Positions 1 through 6,011 of a DNA stretch of 6,688 nt are shown here, one piece after another. Origin of the DNA: Paracoccaceae bacterium (lineage in GTDB: Bacteria > Pseudomonadota > Alphaproteobacteria > Rhodobacterales > Rhodobacteraceae); NCBI GenBank assembly GCA_003561595.1, contig PWWF01000289.1:1-6688 (forward strand). Direction: 5' to 3'. Position 1 is the first letter of the stretch; each line of letters begins with the position of its first letter. Under the pieces are notes generated by a model. The model had not been told where the DNA came from and ran no database searches. It saw nothing but the letters and a program-made list of their open reading frames with translations. The position numbers were made by a program, and so were the translations under genes.

Positions 1-1121
1 GACGCGCAGCGCGGGGCGAGAGCGTCGCCCAGCAGAGCGTGCAGCATGGGGCCGGGCACATCGTCACAGATAAAGGCCGCGCCGATATCCTGCGCCAGGA
101 TGAAACGCAGCCGCCCGTCCTGAACCTTCTTGTCTTGCGCCATCAGCGCGATCAGCGCCTCTGCATCGGGCAGATCGCCCGGAATATCGCGCAGCTCGGC
201 CGCCATGCCCATCGCGCGCAGATGCGCGCGCACCCGGCTTGGGGTTTCCTGCGCGCACAGCCCCATGCGCGCCGACAGATCAAAGGCCAACGCGCAGCCG
301 ATCGCCACCCCTTCGCCATGCAGCAGCCGATCGGAATAGCCGGTCGCGGCCTCCAGCGCGTGGCAGAAGGTATGACCCAGATTCAAGAGCGCGCGCTCGC
401 CTGCTTCGGTTTCATCGCGCGCGACGATCCCGGCCTTCATCTCGACCGACCGGCGCACGGCCATCTGCCGCAGGGCCGTATCGCCGCGCGCCAGCGCGGG
501 GCCATGCGCCTCCAGCCAGTCGAAAAACCCCGCATCGCCCAAAAGCCCGTATTTCACCACCTCGCCATAACCGGCCAGAAAATCGCGCGCGGGCAGCGTG
601 TCCAGCAGGTCGATATCGGCCAGCACAAGACTGGGCTGATGGAACGCGCCCACCAGATTCTTGCCATGGCGCGTGTTGATCCCGGTCTTGCCGCCCACTG
701 AGCTGTCCACCTGCGCCAGTAGCGAGGTCGGCACCTGCACGAACCGCACGCCCCGGCGCAGGATCGCGGCCGCAAAGCCCGCCAGATCGCCGATCACCCC
801 GCCCCCCAGCGCCACGACCACATCGCCGCGTTCGACCTGCGCATCCAGCAGCCATTCGACCGCCTCGCGCAGCCCGTCCCAGCCCTTGGTCGCCTCGCCC
901 GGGGCCAGCGCATGGGCCTGCATCGTGATCCCCTGATCCGCAAGCCCTGCCCCCAGAGCGTCCAGATGCGCCGCGCCCACGCGCGCCTCGGTCAGCACCG
1001 CCACGCGCGGGCGCGCGAGCATCGGCGCGATCAGCGCGCCTGCCTGCGCCATCAGCCCCTGACCGATCACCACATCATAGGACCGCGGCCCAAGGTTCAC
1101 ATGCACGCGTTCCGCACTCAT
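1..1121 (-). CDS. aroB: 3-dehydroquinate synthase, 3' end cut by window edge
   Basis: Converts DAHP to 3-dehydroquinate, the second step of the cytoplasmic shikimate pathway, using NAD+ and a divalent metal. The frame is open from the ATG at 1121 to the window edge, giving 373 residues; family members are about 360-380, so only the last few residues and the stop should be missing. Visible motifs are the NAD-binding segment ALGGGVIGDLAGF (104-116), PTSLLAQVDSSVGGKTGIN (131-149) with active-site K145, GYGEVVKYG with metal ligand E187 and K190, LNLGHTFCH with H250 and H254, and HGEGVAIG with H268. All expected metal and catalytic residues are present. The start is fixed by a 4-nt ATGA overlap with the upstream aroK stop, so the two genes are very probably co-transcribed and translationally coupled. 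Assignment is secure; only the terminus is unseen. Confidence 0.96.
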   Translation of the reverse strand, partial: MSAERVHVNLGPRSYDVVIGQGLMAQAGALIAPMLARPRVAVLTEARVGAAHLDALGAGLADQGITMQAHALAPGEATKGWDGLREAVEWLLDAQVERGDVVVALGGGVIGDLAGFAAAILRRGVRFVQVPTSLLAQVDSSVGGKTGINTRHGKNLVGAFHQPSLVLADIDLLDTLPARDFLAGYGEVVKYGLLGDAGFFDWLEAHGPALARGDTALRQMAVRRSVEMKAGIVARDETEAGERALLNLGHTFCHALEAATGYSDRLLHGEGVAIGCALAFDLSARMGLCAQETPSRVRAHLRAMGMAAELRDIPGDLPDAEALIALMAQDKKVQDGRLRFILAQDIGAAFICDDVPGPMLHALLGDALAPRCA

Positions 1122-1663
1122 CCCCGCCCCCCTTCCAGCACATCCGGCCGCTCGGCCAGCGCGGCCAGCACGGCGCGCGTCGTATCGGCAATGGCATATC
1201 CCGGCATGACCTGCACCACCAGATCGGCCTGCGCGTAATGCGGCGCGCGTGCCTCCAGCAGCCCGGCAAGGGTCGCGCGCGGATCCGCAGTGCGCAACAA
1301 CGGGCGGGTGGATTTGTGCCGCACGCGCGACCATAGCAGCTCCAGATCGGCCTTCAGCCAGACGGCCACCCCCTCGGCGCTGATGCGCGCGCGGGTCTGC
1401 GGGCACAGATACGCCCCGCCACCCACCGACAACACCCCCGGCGCGCCCCGCAACAGCCGCGCGATCACCTCGGATTCGCGCGCACGAAAGAACGCCTCGC
1501 CATCGCGGTCGAAAATCTCGGCAATGCTCATCTGCGCGGCGGCGACGATTTCTTCATCCGAATCGAGGAACGGCACCCGCAGCACGCGCGCAAGCTCCTT
1601 GCCCACGGCGGTCTTGCCCGCGCCCATCATGCCGACCATCACAACGGTCTTGTGCAATTTCAT
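1118..1663 (-). CDS. aroK: Shikimate kinase
   Basis: Phosphorylates shikimate to shikimate-3-phosphate with ATP in the cytoplasm, the fifth step of the shikimate pathway. The 181-aa protein has the usual family length (170-190). It has a Walker A motif GMMGAGKT (11-18), the shikimate-binding DSD (D34, D36), R60 in FFRARE, the GGG turn at 81-83, the lid arginine R120 in STRPLL, and R139 in the EARAPHYAQAD segment, in normal order and spacing. Its TGA stop overlaps the aroB ATG as ATGA. The ATG at 1663 is preceded by a G-rich stretch (GGGGG about 9-13 nt upstream) that is a weak ribosome-binding site. The frame stays open further upstream without an ATG, but the residues there do not look like the family, so the ATG start giving MKLHKTVVMVGMMG is preferred. 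It could be named aroL, but single-copy alphaproteobacterial kinases beside aroB are normally called aroK. Confidence 0.96.
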   Translation of the reverse strand: MKLHKTVVMVGMMGAGKTAVGKELARVLRVPFLDSDEEIVAAAQMSIAEIFDRDGEAFFRARESEVIARLLRGAPGVLSVGGGAYLCPQTRARISAEGVAVWLKADLELLWSRVRHKSTRPLLRTADPRATLAGLLEARAPHYAQADLVVQVMPGYAIADTTRAVLAALAERPDVLEGGRG

Positions 1664-1826
1664 GACCGCGCCGCCCCCAATGCCTGCCCCCCGTGCACGG
1701 CCCGATTCAAGTTTTCGTGGCCTGCCTGTCCCTCGTCGTGATAATGCGGCAAGGTCGAATGCGAAACCCCCAAGGCGCGCGCGAGGGCGACCTGCACAAG
1801 GGGATGACGATCAGAAAGGCAGGCTC
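1664..1826. promoter_or_regulatory. Divergent intergenic region, presumed promoters of aroKB and of the xerD unit
   Basis: This 163-nt gap separates divergently oriented aroK and the small membrane-protein gene, so promoters for both units should lie here. On the plus strand GATAAT at 1740-1745 matches a -10 hexamer at 5 of 6 positions, about 80 nt before the ATG at 1827, but no good -35 lies 16-18 nt upstream. On the minus strand TTGAAT (1710-1705) could be a -35 for aroK, without a convincing -10. A perfect 10-bp palindrome CCGTGCACGG lies at 1691-1700 and might be an operator. The presence of promoters is inferred from gene orientation; the exact boxes are weak. Confidence 0.3.
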
Positions 1827-1961
1827 ATGCGCTTTATCTTCCGGTTTCTGTTCCTGCTTGCCATTCTGGCAGGCGTGGCAGTGGTCTCTTACGCCTATAT
1901 CGGCGATCTCTCGCCGCAGCGTGAACCCGTTGAAACCCCGGTCACGCTGGACGCGAATTGA
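1827..1961 (+). CDS. Small single-pass membrane protein, 44 aa, unknown function
   Basis: A 44-residue protein beginning MRFIFRFLFLLAILAGVAVV. Two early arginines (R2, R6) precede one hydrophobic helix (about residues 3-25), followed by a short polar tail YIGDLSPQREPVETPVTLD. The positive-inside rule suggests the N-terminus is cytoplasmic and the 18-20-residue tail periplasmic; a non-cleaved anchor is more likely than a signal peptide because no AxA site is seen. AAAGG and AGG just upstream of the ATG provide a modest ribosome-binding site. The stop TGA overlaps the TTG start of the next gene, implying coupled expression. From memory of family patterns, short proteins with a similar GDLSP...PV..PV.LDA tail sit in the same position in other Rhodobacterales, but I cannot run the search. 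No function is known to me. Confidence 0.75.
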   Translation: MRFIFRFLFLLAILAGVAVVSYAYIGDLSPQREPVETPVTLDAN

Positions 1962-3538
1962 CCGGCACGCCCCATACCCTGTTGCGCTGCCTGACGATGG
2001 CAGCACTGGCCGCGAGTGTCGTGGCCATGCCCCTGCGGGCACAGGACGGGGGCGCGCCGCTCAGCGCGATCGGCTGGCTGGATCAGGCGCTCGCCGCGCC
2101 CGTGCCCGACCCGGTGATGCCCTCGCCCCTGCCCCAGGACGGCGCGCAGGATGGCCCCGCCGTGGATTTTGAGCCCATCGCCAGCGCGCCGCTGGACGGG
2201 GCGGGGCTGGCTGCAACGGGGCTGTTCACGGCCGAGCGGATCGGGCTGCCCCGCAACTTCTGGGGTGAGGCCACGCTCGATCAGATCACCGAGGCCATCG
2301 CCGCCCTGCCCCAGGATACGCTGCCAAGCGCGAATCGGTTGATGCTGCGCGTGCTGATCGCCGAATTCGCAGCCCCCTGGGGCATGAGCACGGCAGATCA
2401 GGCGCGCCTGCTTCTGGCCCGCGTCGATGCGCTGATCCGGCTGGGCGCGCTGGAACAGGCCGGGCAGTTGATCGATGCCGCGCCCGAACAGACCGCCGCG
2501 CTGGCCGCGCGGGCCTTTGATATCGCGCTTCTGCTGGGCGAGGAGGATCGCGCCTGCGACCAGATGTCGGGCCGGATCACGCTGGATCAGGGCCAGGCCG
2601 CGCGCATCTTCTGCATGGCACGGGGCGGCGACTGGCCCGCCGCCCATTCCGCGCTGCAAATCGCGCGCAATCTGGGCAGCCTGGACGCGGACAAGGCCGC
2701 GGTTCTGGAGCGGTTTCTGGAAGAGGAAGAAGGCGAGAACCTGCTGCCCCCGCCCCAGCGCACCACCCCCCTGACCTGGCGGATCATGGAAGCCCTGGGC
2801 GATCCGGTGACCACGGCCACCCTGCCCGTGGCCTATGCCCATGCCGATCTGCGCGGCACCAGCGGCTGGCGCGCGCAGCTTGACGCCGCCGAGCGGCTGA
2901 CCCGCGCGGGCGTGATGCAACCCAACCGTCTGCTGGGCCTCTATACCCAGCGGCGCCCGGCGGCGTCGGGGGGCATGTGGGAACGGGTCCGCGCGATCCA
3001 GTCGCTCGATCAGGCCATCGCCGCGCGCGACAATGCGCGGCTGGGCACGGTGCTGGATCAGGCATGGGCGCTCTTTGCCAGTGCCGAACTGGAACAGGCG
3101 CTGGCCGAGATGACCGCCGACACGCTGGCATCGCTGCAACTGGATGGCAATGGCACCGATGTGCTGTGGAAATTGCTGCTGCTGGCGCGCGATCATGCCG
3201 AGCGAGCCACGGAGCTGGCCCCCGATAGCCCCACAGCGCGCTTTGTCATGGCGCTGGCGGCGGGCGATCCGCTGCCCTCGGGCAGTGGCAATGGCATGGC
3301 AGAGGCCATCGCGCTGGGCTTTGACCCGCAAGAGGATTTACCGGCGGCTCTCCGCGCAGATATCGACGCGGGCGCGCCCGGACTTGTGCTGCTGGAAGCG
3401 CTGCGTCAGATTGCGGATGCCAGCATGGGCGATCTGCAGGCGGCCACGCGCGGGCTGCACCGCCTGCGCGCCATCGGGCTGGAAGAGACCGCGCGCCAGA
3501 TCGGGGTCGAGTTGATGCTGCTGGAACGGCGCGGTTAG
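1958..3538 (+). CDS. Exported alpha-helical protein of unknown function, 526 aa
   Basis: I do not recognise a named family. The N-terminus (R10, then hydrophobic 11-26, then PLRA before Q29) looks like a Sec signal peptide cleaved after A28, so the mature protein is probably periplasmic. The rest is Ala/Leu-rich with repeated helix-pair-like segments such as ARLLLARVDALIRLGALEQA, resembling TPR/Sel1-type repeat proteins but without a clean 34-residue consensus. An acidic patch EEEEGE lies near 255-260 and a distinctive motif LLGLYTQRRPAASGGMWER at 325-343. The mature part has just two cysteines, C200 and C219, a possible disulfide. The TTG start at 1958 overlaps the preceding stop (TTGA); alternatives are TTG 1982 and ATG 1997, both keeping much of the hydrophobic stretch, and none has a clear ribosome-binding site. 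xerD follows after 29 nt. The gene is real, since coding bias and export signal agree; the start is less certain. Confidence 0.85.
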   Translation: MTGTPHTLLRCLTMAALAASVVAMPLRAQDGGAPLSAIGWLDQALAAPVPDPVMPSPLPQDGAQDGPAVDFEPIASAPLDGAGLAATGLFTAERIGLPRNFWGEATLDQITEAIAALPQDTLPSANRLMLRVLIAEFAAPWGMSTADQARLLLARVDALIRLGALEQAGQLIDAAPEQTAALAARAFDIALLLGEEDRACDQMSGRITLDQGQAARIFCMARGGDWPAAHSALQIARNLGSLDADKAAVLERFLEEEEGENLLPPPQRTTPLTWRIMEALGDPVTTATLPVAYAHADLRGTSGWRAQLDAAERLTRAGVMQPNRLLGLYTQRRPAASGGMWERVRAIQSLDQAIAARDNARLGTVLDQAWALFASAELEQALAEMTADTLASLQLDGNGTDVLWKLLLLARDHAERATELAPDSPTARFVMALAAGDPLPSGSGNGMAEAIALGFDPQEDLPAALRADIDAGAPGLVLLEALRQIADASMGDLQAATRGLHRLRAIGLEETARQIGVELMLLERRG

Positions 3539-3552
3539 CAACCGGACACGGC

Positions 3553-3557
3553 AAGGA
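3553..3557 (+). promoter_or_regulatory. Ribosome-binding site of xerD
   Basis: AAGGA lies 10 nt before the ATG at 3568 and supports that start. It lies in the 29-nt gap after the preceding stop, so xerD has its own initiation site despite probable co-transcription. Confidence 0.7.
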
Positions 3558-3567
3558 ATACCCCCAT

Positions 3568-4509
3568 ATGGGACTGCAACGCGCACATAACTGGATTTCC
3601 ACCTTTCTCGAGGCCAGCGCCGCCGAGGCCGGTGCCGCGCAGAACACGCTTCTGGGCTATGGCCGCGATCTGCGCGATTTCGCCGACTGGGCCGAGGGCG
3701 AAGGGCTGGATGTGGCATCATTGCCGCGCGACGCGATCGAGCGCTACCTGATCCATTGCAGCGAACAGGGGCTGGCGAAATCGACCCGCGCGCGGCGGTT
3801 GTCGTCGATCCGGCAGATGTATCGCTTCGCCTATTCCGAAGGCTGGCGCGAGGATGATCCCGCCAGCCGGATCAGCGGGCCGGGCAAGGTGAAAACACTG
3901 CCCGAAACGCTTAGCCATGCGCAGGTCGAGGCGCTGCTGAGCGCCGCACGAGAGACGGGCCGCACCCCGGTCGAACGACGGCGCAATACCTGCCTGATGG
4001 AATTGCTGTACGCCACCGGGCTGCGGGTCACCGAGCTGGTCAGCCTGCCGGTCGCCGCCGTGCGGGGCGATCCGCGCATGATCCTTGTGCGCGGCAAGGG
4101 CGGGCGCGAGCGCATGGTGCCCCTGTCGGACCCGGCGCGCGATGCGCTGGCCGACTGGCTGGCCGATTGGGACGAACAGGCCGAACGCCTGCGCGCGGCG
4201 CGCAAGCCCGAGCCGCGCCATCTGTTCCCGTCGCGCGGGCGGTCAGGGCATCTCAGCCGGGTCGGGTTCTACCTGTTGCTGAAGGATATCGCGCAGCGCG
4301 CGGGCCTGGACCCTGCGCGCGTCAGCCCGCATGTCCTGCGCCATGCCTTTGCCACACATCTGCTGGCCGGCGGTGCCGATCTGCGCGCGATCCAGACCAT
4401 GCTGGGCCATGCCGATGTGTCCACGACCGAGATCTATACCCATGTGCTGGAAGAGCGCCTGAAATCGCTGGTGATGGATCATCACCCGCTTGCGAAGGCG
4501 GACATGTAA
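3568..4509 (+). CDS. xerD: Site-specific tyrosine recombinase XerD
   Basis: Cytoplasmic recombinase that works with XerC at the chromosomal dif site to resolve chromosome dimers at division, normally activated by FtsK. The 313-aa length fits XerD (about 300). Residues 5-90 form the N-terminal SAM-like core-binding domain (NTLLGYGRDLRDFADW, then STRARRLSSIRQMYRFAY). The catalytic domain starts near 115 and has the full set: R153 in YATGLRVTELVSL, K177 in VRGKGGRERMVPL, H255 and R258 in SPHVLRHAFATHLL, H281 in MLGHADVSTTEIY, and nucleophile Y290. No key residue is missing. The LSHAQVEALLSAA linker and YTHVLEERLK ending are more XerD-like than XerC-like, and a housekeeping Xer fits the context better than a phage integrase, since there is no phage gene, tRNA or attachment site nearby. 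It is the last gene of the plus-strand unit and converges on rplA. No dif-like sequence is visible in the window. Confidence 0.95.
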   Translation: MGLQRAHNWISTFLEASAAEAGAAQNTLLGYGRDLRDFADWAEGEGLDVASLPRDAIERYLIHCSEQGLAKSTRARRLSSIRQMYRFAYSEGWREDDPASRISGPGKVKTLPETLSHAQVEALLSAARETGRTPVERRRNTCLMELLYATGLRVTELVSLPVAAVRGDPRMILVRGKGGRERMVPLSDPARDALADWLADWDEQAERLRAARKPEPRHLFPSRGRSGHLSRVGFYLLLKDIAQRAGLDPARVSPHVLRHAFATHLLAGGADLRAIQTMLGHADVSTTEIYTHVLEERLKSLVMDHHPLAKADM

Positions 4510-4545
4510 GGGCTTTTGCATAACTCGACCCGAGTACAGAGATGA

Positions 4546-4672
4546 GGGCAGCGCCTGCCTGGGCGGGCGCTTGTGCGTGAGTGTGCAACCGGTGCGACGA
4601 TCAAGTAATACAATGCGTTTCAGAATGTTGCGACGTTTGAAGCGCCTGCCGGGGGGCAGGCAGGCGCTGCCC
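4546..4672. repeat. Inverted pair of GC-rich hairpin modules (REP/BIME-like)
   Basis: The 16-mer GGGCAGCGCCTGCCTG at 4546-4561 recurs as its exact reverse complement at 4657-4672, 95 nt apart. Each arm is also half of a local hairpin. The left one pairs 4550-4559 with 4562-4571 (AGCGCCTGCC against GGCGGGCGCT, one G-T pair). The right one pairs 4641-4650 with 4659-4668 (AGCGCCTGCC against GGCAGGCGCT, 10 perfect pairs, 8-nt loop). The same palindromic module is therefore present twice, head to head, like REP doublets in other bacteria. As RNA, the long-range and local pairings exclude each other. Pairing is read directly; membership of a genome-wide repeat family is inference. Confidence 0.65.
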
Positions 4673-4688
4673 GGCGTTGCCGCCGGGC
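4669..4688. other. Perfect 8-bp hairpin GCCCGGCG-TTGC-CGCCGGGC
   Basis: An 8-bp all-GC stem with a TTGC loop immediately follows the inverted doublet and shares GCCC (4669-4672) with its right arm. On the plus strand it is followed by GGAAAAACTG, not T-rich, so it does not look like a standard terminator for xerD. It might protect xerD mRNA 3' ends or be part of the neighbouring repeat element. Confidence 0.5.
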
Positions 4689-4743
4689 GGAAAAACTGCC
4701 GGGCTTGCCCGTTACTCAGAGGTCTTGCATAGGCGCGGCGCAT

Positions 4744-4770
4744 GAAAAAGGCGGCCCCGCAGGGCCGCCT
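4744..4770 (-). terminator. Rho-independent terminator of the nusG-rplK-rplA unit
   Basis: Read on the minus strand, a perfect 9-bp stem AGGCGGCCC / GGGCCGCCT with loop TGCG is followed directly by a T-run (TTTTTC), starting 23 nt after the rplA stop. This is a textbook intrinsic terminator and marks the end of the operon here. On the plus strand the stem is not followed by T residues, so it should not act for xerD. Confidence 0.9.
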
Positions 4771-4793
4771 GATCCGTAATCATCTATGGGCGA

Positions 4794-5492
4794 TCAGCCC
4801 TGCGTGGCGCTGGTCAGATCGACCGAGACACCGGGCCCCATGGTCGAGGACAGCGAGACCTTTTTCAGATAGGCCCCTTTTGCGCCCGAGGGCTTTGCCT
4901 TGGCGACAGCATCCACGAAGGCGCGCACATTCTCGGCCAGTTGTGCAGGCTCGAACGACACCTTGCCGACACCGGCATGGATGACGCCTGCCTTTTCCAC
5001 CTTGAACTGGACCTGACCACCCTTGGCGCTTTTGACAGCCTCGGCCACATCCATGGTCACAGTGCCGACCTTGGGGTTGGGCATCAGGTTGCGCGGGCCG
5101 AGGATTTTCCCCAGACGGCCCACGATGGGCATCATGTCGGGCGTCGCGATGCAGCGATCAAACTCGATCCTGCCTTGCTGCACCTGCTCCATCAGATCCT
5201 CTGCGCCGACGATATCGGCGCCCGCCTCTTTCGCCTCATCGGCCTTGGGGCCACGGGCGAACACGGCCACGCGGACCGTCTTGCCGGTGCCGTTGGGCAG
5301 GGTCACCACGCCGCGCACCATCTGGTCGGCATGGCGCGGGTCAACACCCAGATTCATCGCGATCTCGATTGTCTCGTCGAATTTCGCATTGGCGTTGGTC
5401 TTGATCAGCGCCAGCGCATCCTCGACCGAGATATTCTCTTTTCCGGCAAAGGCGTCGCGTGCGGCCTTTGTGCGTTTTCCAAGCTTGGCCAT
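4794..5492 (-). CDS. rplA: 50S ribosomal protein L1
   Basis: Binds the L1 stalk of 23S rRNA, which moves deacylated tRNA out of the E site, and classically represses its own operon by binding the mRNA leader. The 232-aa length is standard. Domain I is formed by residues 1-67 and about 160-232, domain II by about 68-159. The signature [19 protein letters not shown] lies at 121-139, and the N-terminus [18 protein letters not shown] is typical. It starts 4 nt after the rplK stop, and AAGGGG, 7 nt before its ATG, overlaps the end of rplK, so coupling is likely. The gene is followed by a strong terminator and then xerD in the opposite direction, not by rplJ-rplL as in many bacteria. Confidence 0.98.
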   Translation of the reverse strand: MAKLGKRTKAARDAFAGKENISVEDALALIKTNANAKFDETIEIAMNLGVDPRHADQMVRGVVTLPNGTGKTVRVAVFARGPKADEAKEAGADIVGAEDLMEQVQQGRIEFDRCIATPDMMPIVGRLGKILGPRNLMPNPKVGTVTMDVAEAVKSAKGGQVQFKVEKAGVIHAGVGKVSFEPAQLAENVRAFVDAVAKAKPSGAKGAYLKKVSLSSTMGPGVSVDLTSATQG

Positions 5493-5496
5493 GATC

Positions 5497-5949
5497 TTAC
5501 CCCTTCACCTCGATACCGATGGACCGGGCCGAACCAGCAATGATCTGCATCGCGGCTTCGACATCCGACGCGTTCAGGTCCTTCATCTTGGCTTCGGCAA
5601 TCTCGCGCACCTGTTTGGTGGTCACGCTGCCTGCGACCTGACGGCCCGGCGCTTCCGACCCGCGGGCGCGGTTGCGCTTGCCGACAGGCTTCAGGCCCGC
5701 AGCACGCTTGAGATACCAGGACGCCGGCGGCGTTTTCAGGTCCATGGTAAAGGACTTGTCCTGATAATAGGTGATCACGGTGGGAATGGGCGCGCCCGGC
5801 TCCATCTCGGCGGTGCGGGCGTTGAATTCCTTGGTGAACATCATGATGTTGATGCCGCGCTGACCCAGAGCGGGGCCAACGGGGGGCGACGGGTTTGCCT
5901 TGCCCGCCGGAATTTGCAGCTTCAGCTGCCCTACGACTTTCTTGGCCAT
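5497..5949 (-). CDS. rplK: 50S ribosomal protein L11, slightly long
   Basis: Forms the base of the ribosomal GTPase-associated stalk with 23S rRNA, where thiostrepton acts and where RelA senses stalling. The N-terminal domain carries the proline-rich switch [16 protein letters not shown] (19-34) and [19 protein letters not shown] (59-77). The C-terminal RNA-binding domain has [19 protein letters not shown] (109-127) and ends [12 protein letters not shown]. At 150 aa it is 7-9 residues longer than the usual 141-143. The excess lies between the two domains' core segments, in the basic stretch [19 protein letters not shown] (86-104). An in-frame insertion without loss of conserved residues suggests lineage variation, not damage. 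The start is well supported by a strong ribosome-binding site. Confidence 0.98.
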   Translation of the reverse strand: MAKKVVGQLKLQIPAGKANPSPPVGPALGQRGINIMMFTKEFNARTAEMEPGAPIPTVITYYQDKSFTMDLKTPPASWYLKRAAGLKPVGKRNRARGSEAPGRQVAGSVTTKQVREIAEAKMKDLNASDVEAAMQIIAGSARSIGIEVKG

Positions 5950-5953
5950 GCGG

Positions 5954-5964
5954 CCTCTCCTTCT
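5954..5964 (-). promoter_or_regulatory. Ribosome-binding site of rplK
   Basis: AGAAGGAGAGG, with the AAGGAG core 7 nt before the ATG, is the strongest Shine-Dalgarno sequence in the window, as expected for a ribosomal protein. It lies about 50 nt downstream of the leader hairpin at 6012-6051, so folding or L1 binding upstream could affect its use. Confidence 0.85.
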
Positions 5965-5973
5965 TTCACCTTC

Positions 5974-5998
5974 CCCCGGTCCACGCGTGCACCAGGGG
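5974..5998 (-). other. Second hairpin in the rplK leader
   Basis: On the minus strand CCCC (5998-5995), a bulged T and GGT can pair with ACC-GGGG (5980-5974), leaving a 10-nt loop GCACGCGTGG. It sits between the L1-like hairpin and the rplK ribosome-binding site. The stem is modest (4+3 bp with a bulge); a regulatory role is only inference. Confidence 0.35.
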
Positions 5999-6011
5999 TC
6001 GTTGCGGTTAA

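Larger units (their letters stand above)
4510..4743. other. Gene-free, hairpin-rich spacer between convergent xerD and rplA
   Basis: About 230 nt with no convincing coding frame on either strand and no tRNA or recognised RNA gene. It contains a small hairpin ACTCG-ACC-CGAGT (4523-4535), the inverted hairpin doublet at 4546-4672, a third hairpin at 4669-4688, and a weak CGGGC-TT-GCCCG hairpin at 4700-4711. None of these is followed by a T-run on the plus strand, so no intrinsic terminator for xerD is evident. The 4575-4640 part is less GC-rich than the genes around it. Confidence 0.7.

Noticed and set aside
39..701. A 220-codon plus-strand frame opposite aroB.
   Set aside because: The minus frame is unmistakable AroB with all catalytic residues; this is its shadow.
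1691..1700. Perfect 10-bp palindrome CCGTGCACGG upstream of aroK considered as a regulator binding site.
   Set aside because: Short GC-rich palindromes are common at this base composition, and no second copy lies in the same spacer. Mentioned only within the intergenic entry.
1895..3331. A 478-codon open frame on the minus strand opposite the exported protein.
   Set aside because: It is His/Gln/Arg-rich without domains, typical of an antisense shadow in GC-rich DNA. The plus frame has a signal peptide, natural coding bias and overlap with its neighbours.
4516..4731. TTGCATA occurs near both ends of the xerD/rplA spacer (4516-4522 and 4725-4731), recalling insertion-sequence termini.
   Set aside because: The two copies are in direct, not inverted, orientation, match at only about 10 of 14 flanking positions, enclose no transposase and show no target-site duplication.
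4510..4743. Search for a dif site, tRNA or known structural RNA next to xerD.
   Set aside because: No 28-bp dif-like arrangement of two arms around a central 6 bp, no cloverleaf with a T-loop GTTCRA motif and no recognisable 6S, SRP or tmRNA sequence were seen.
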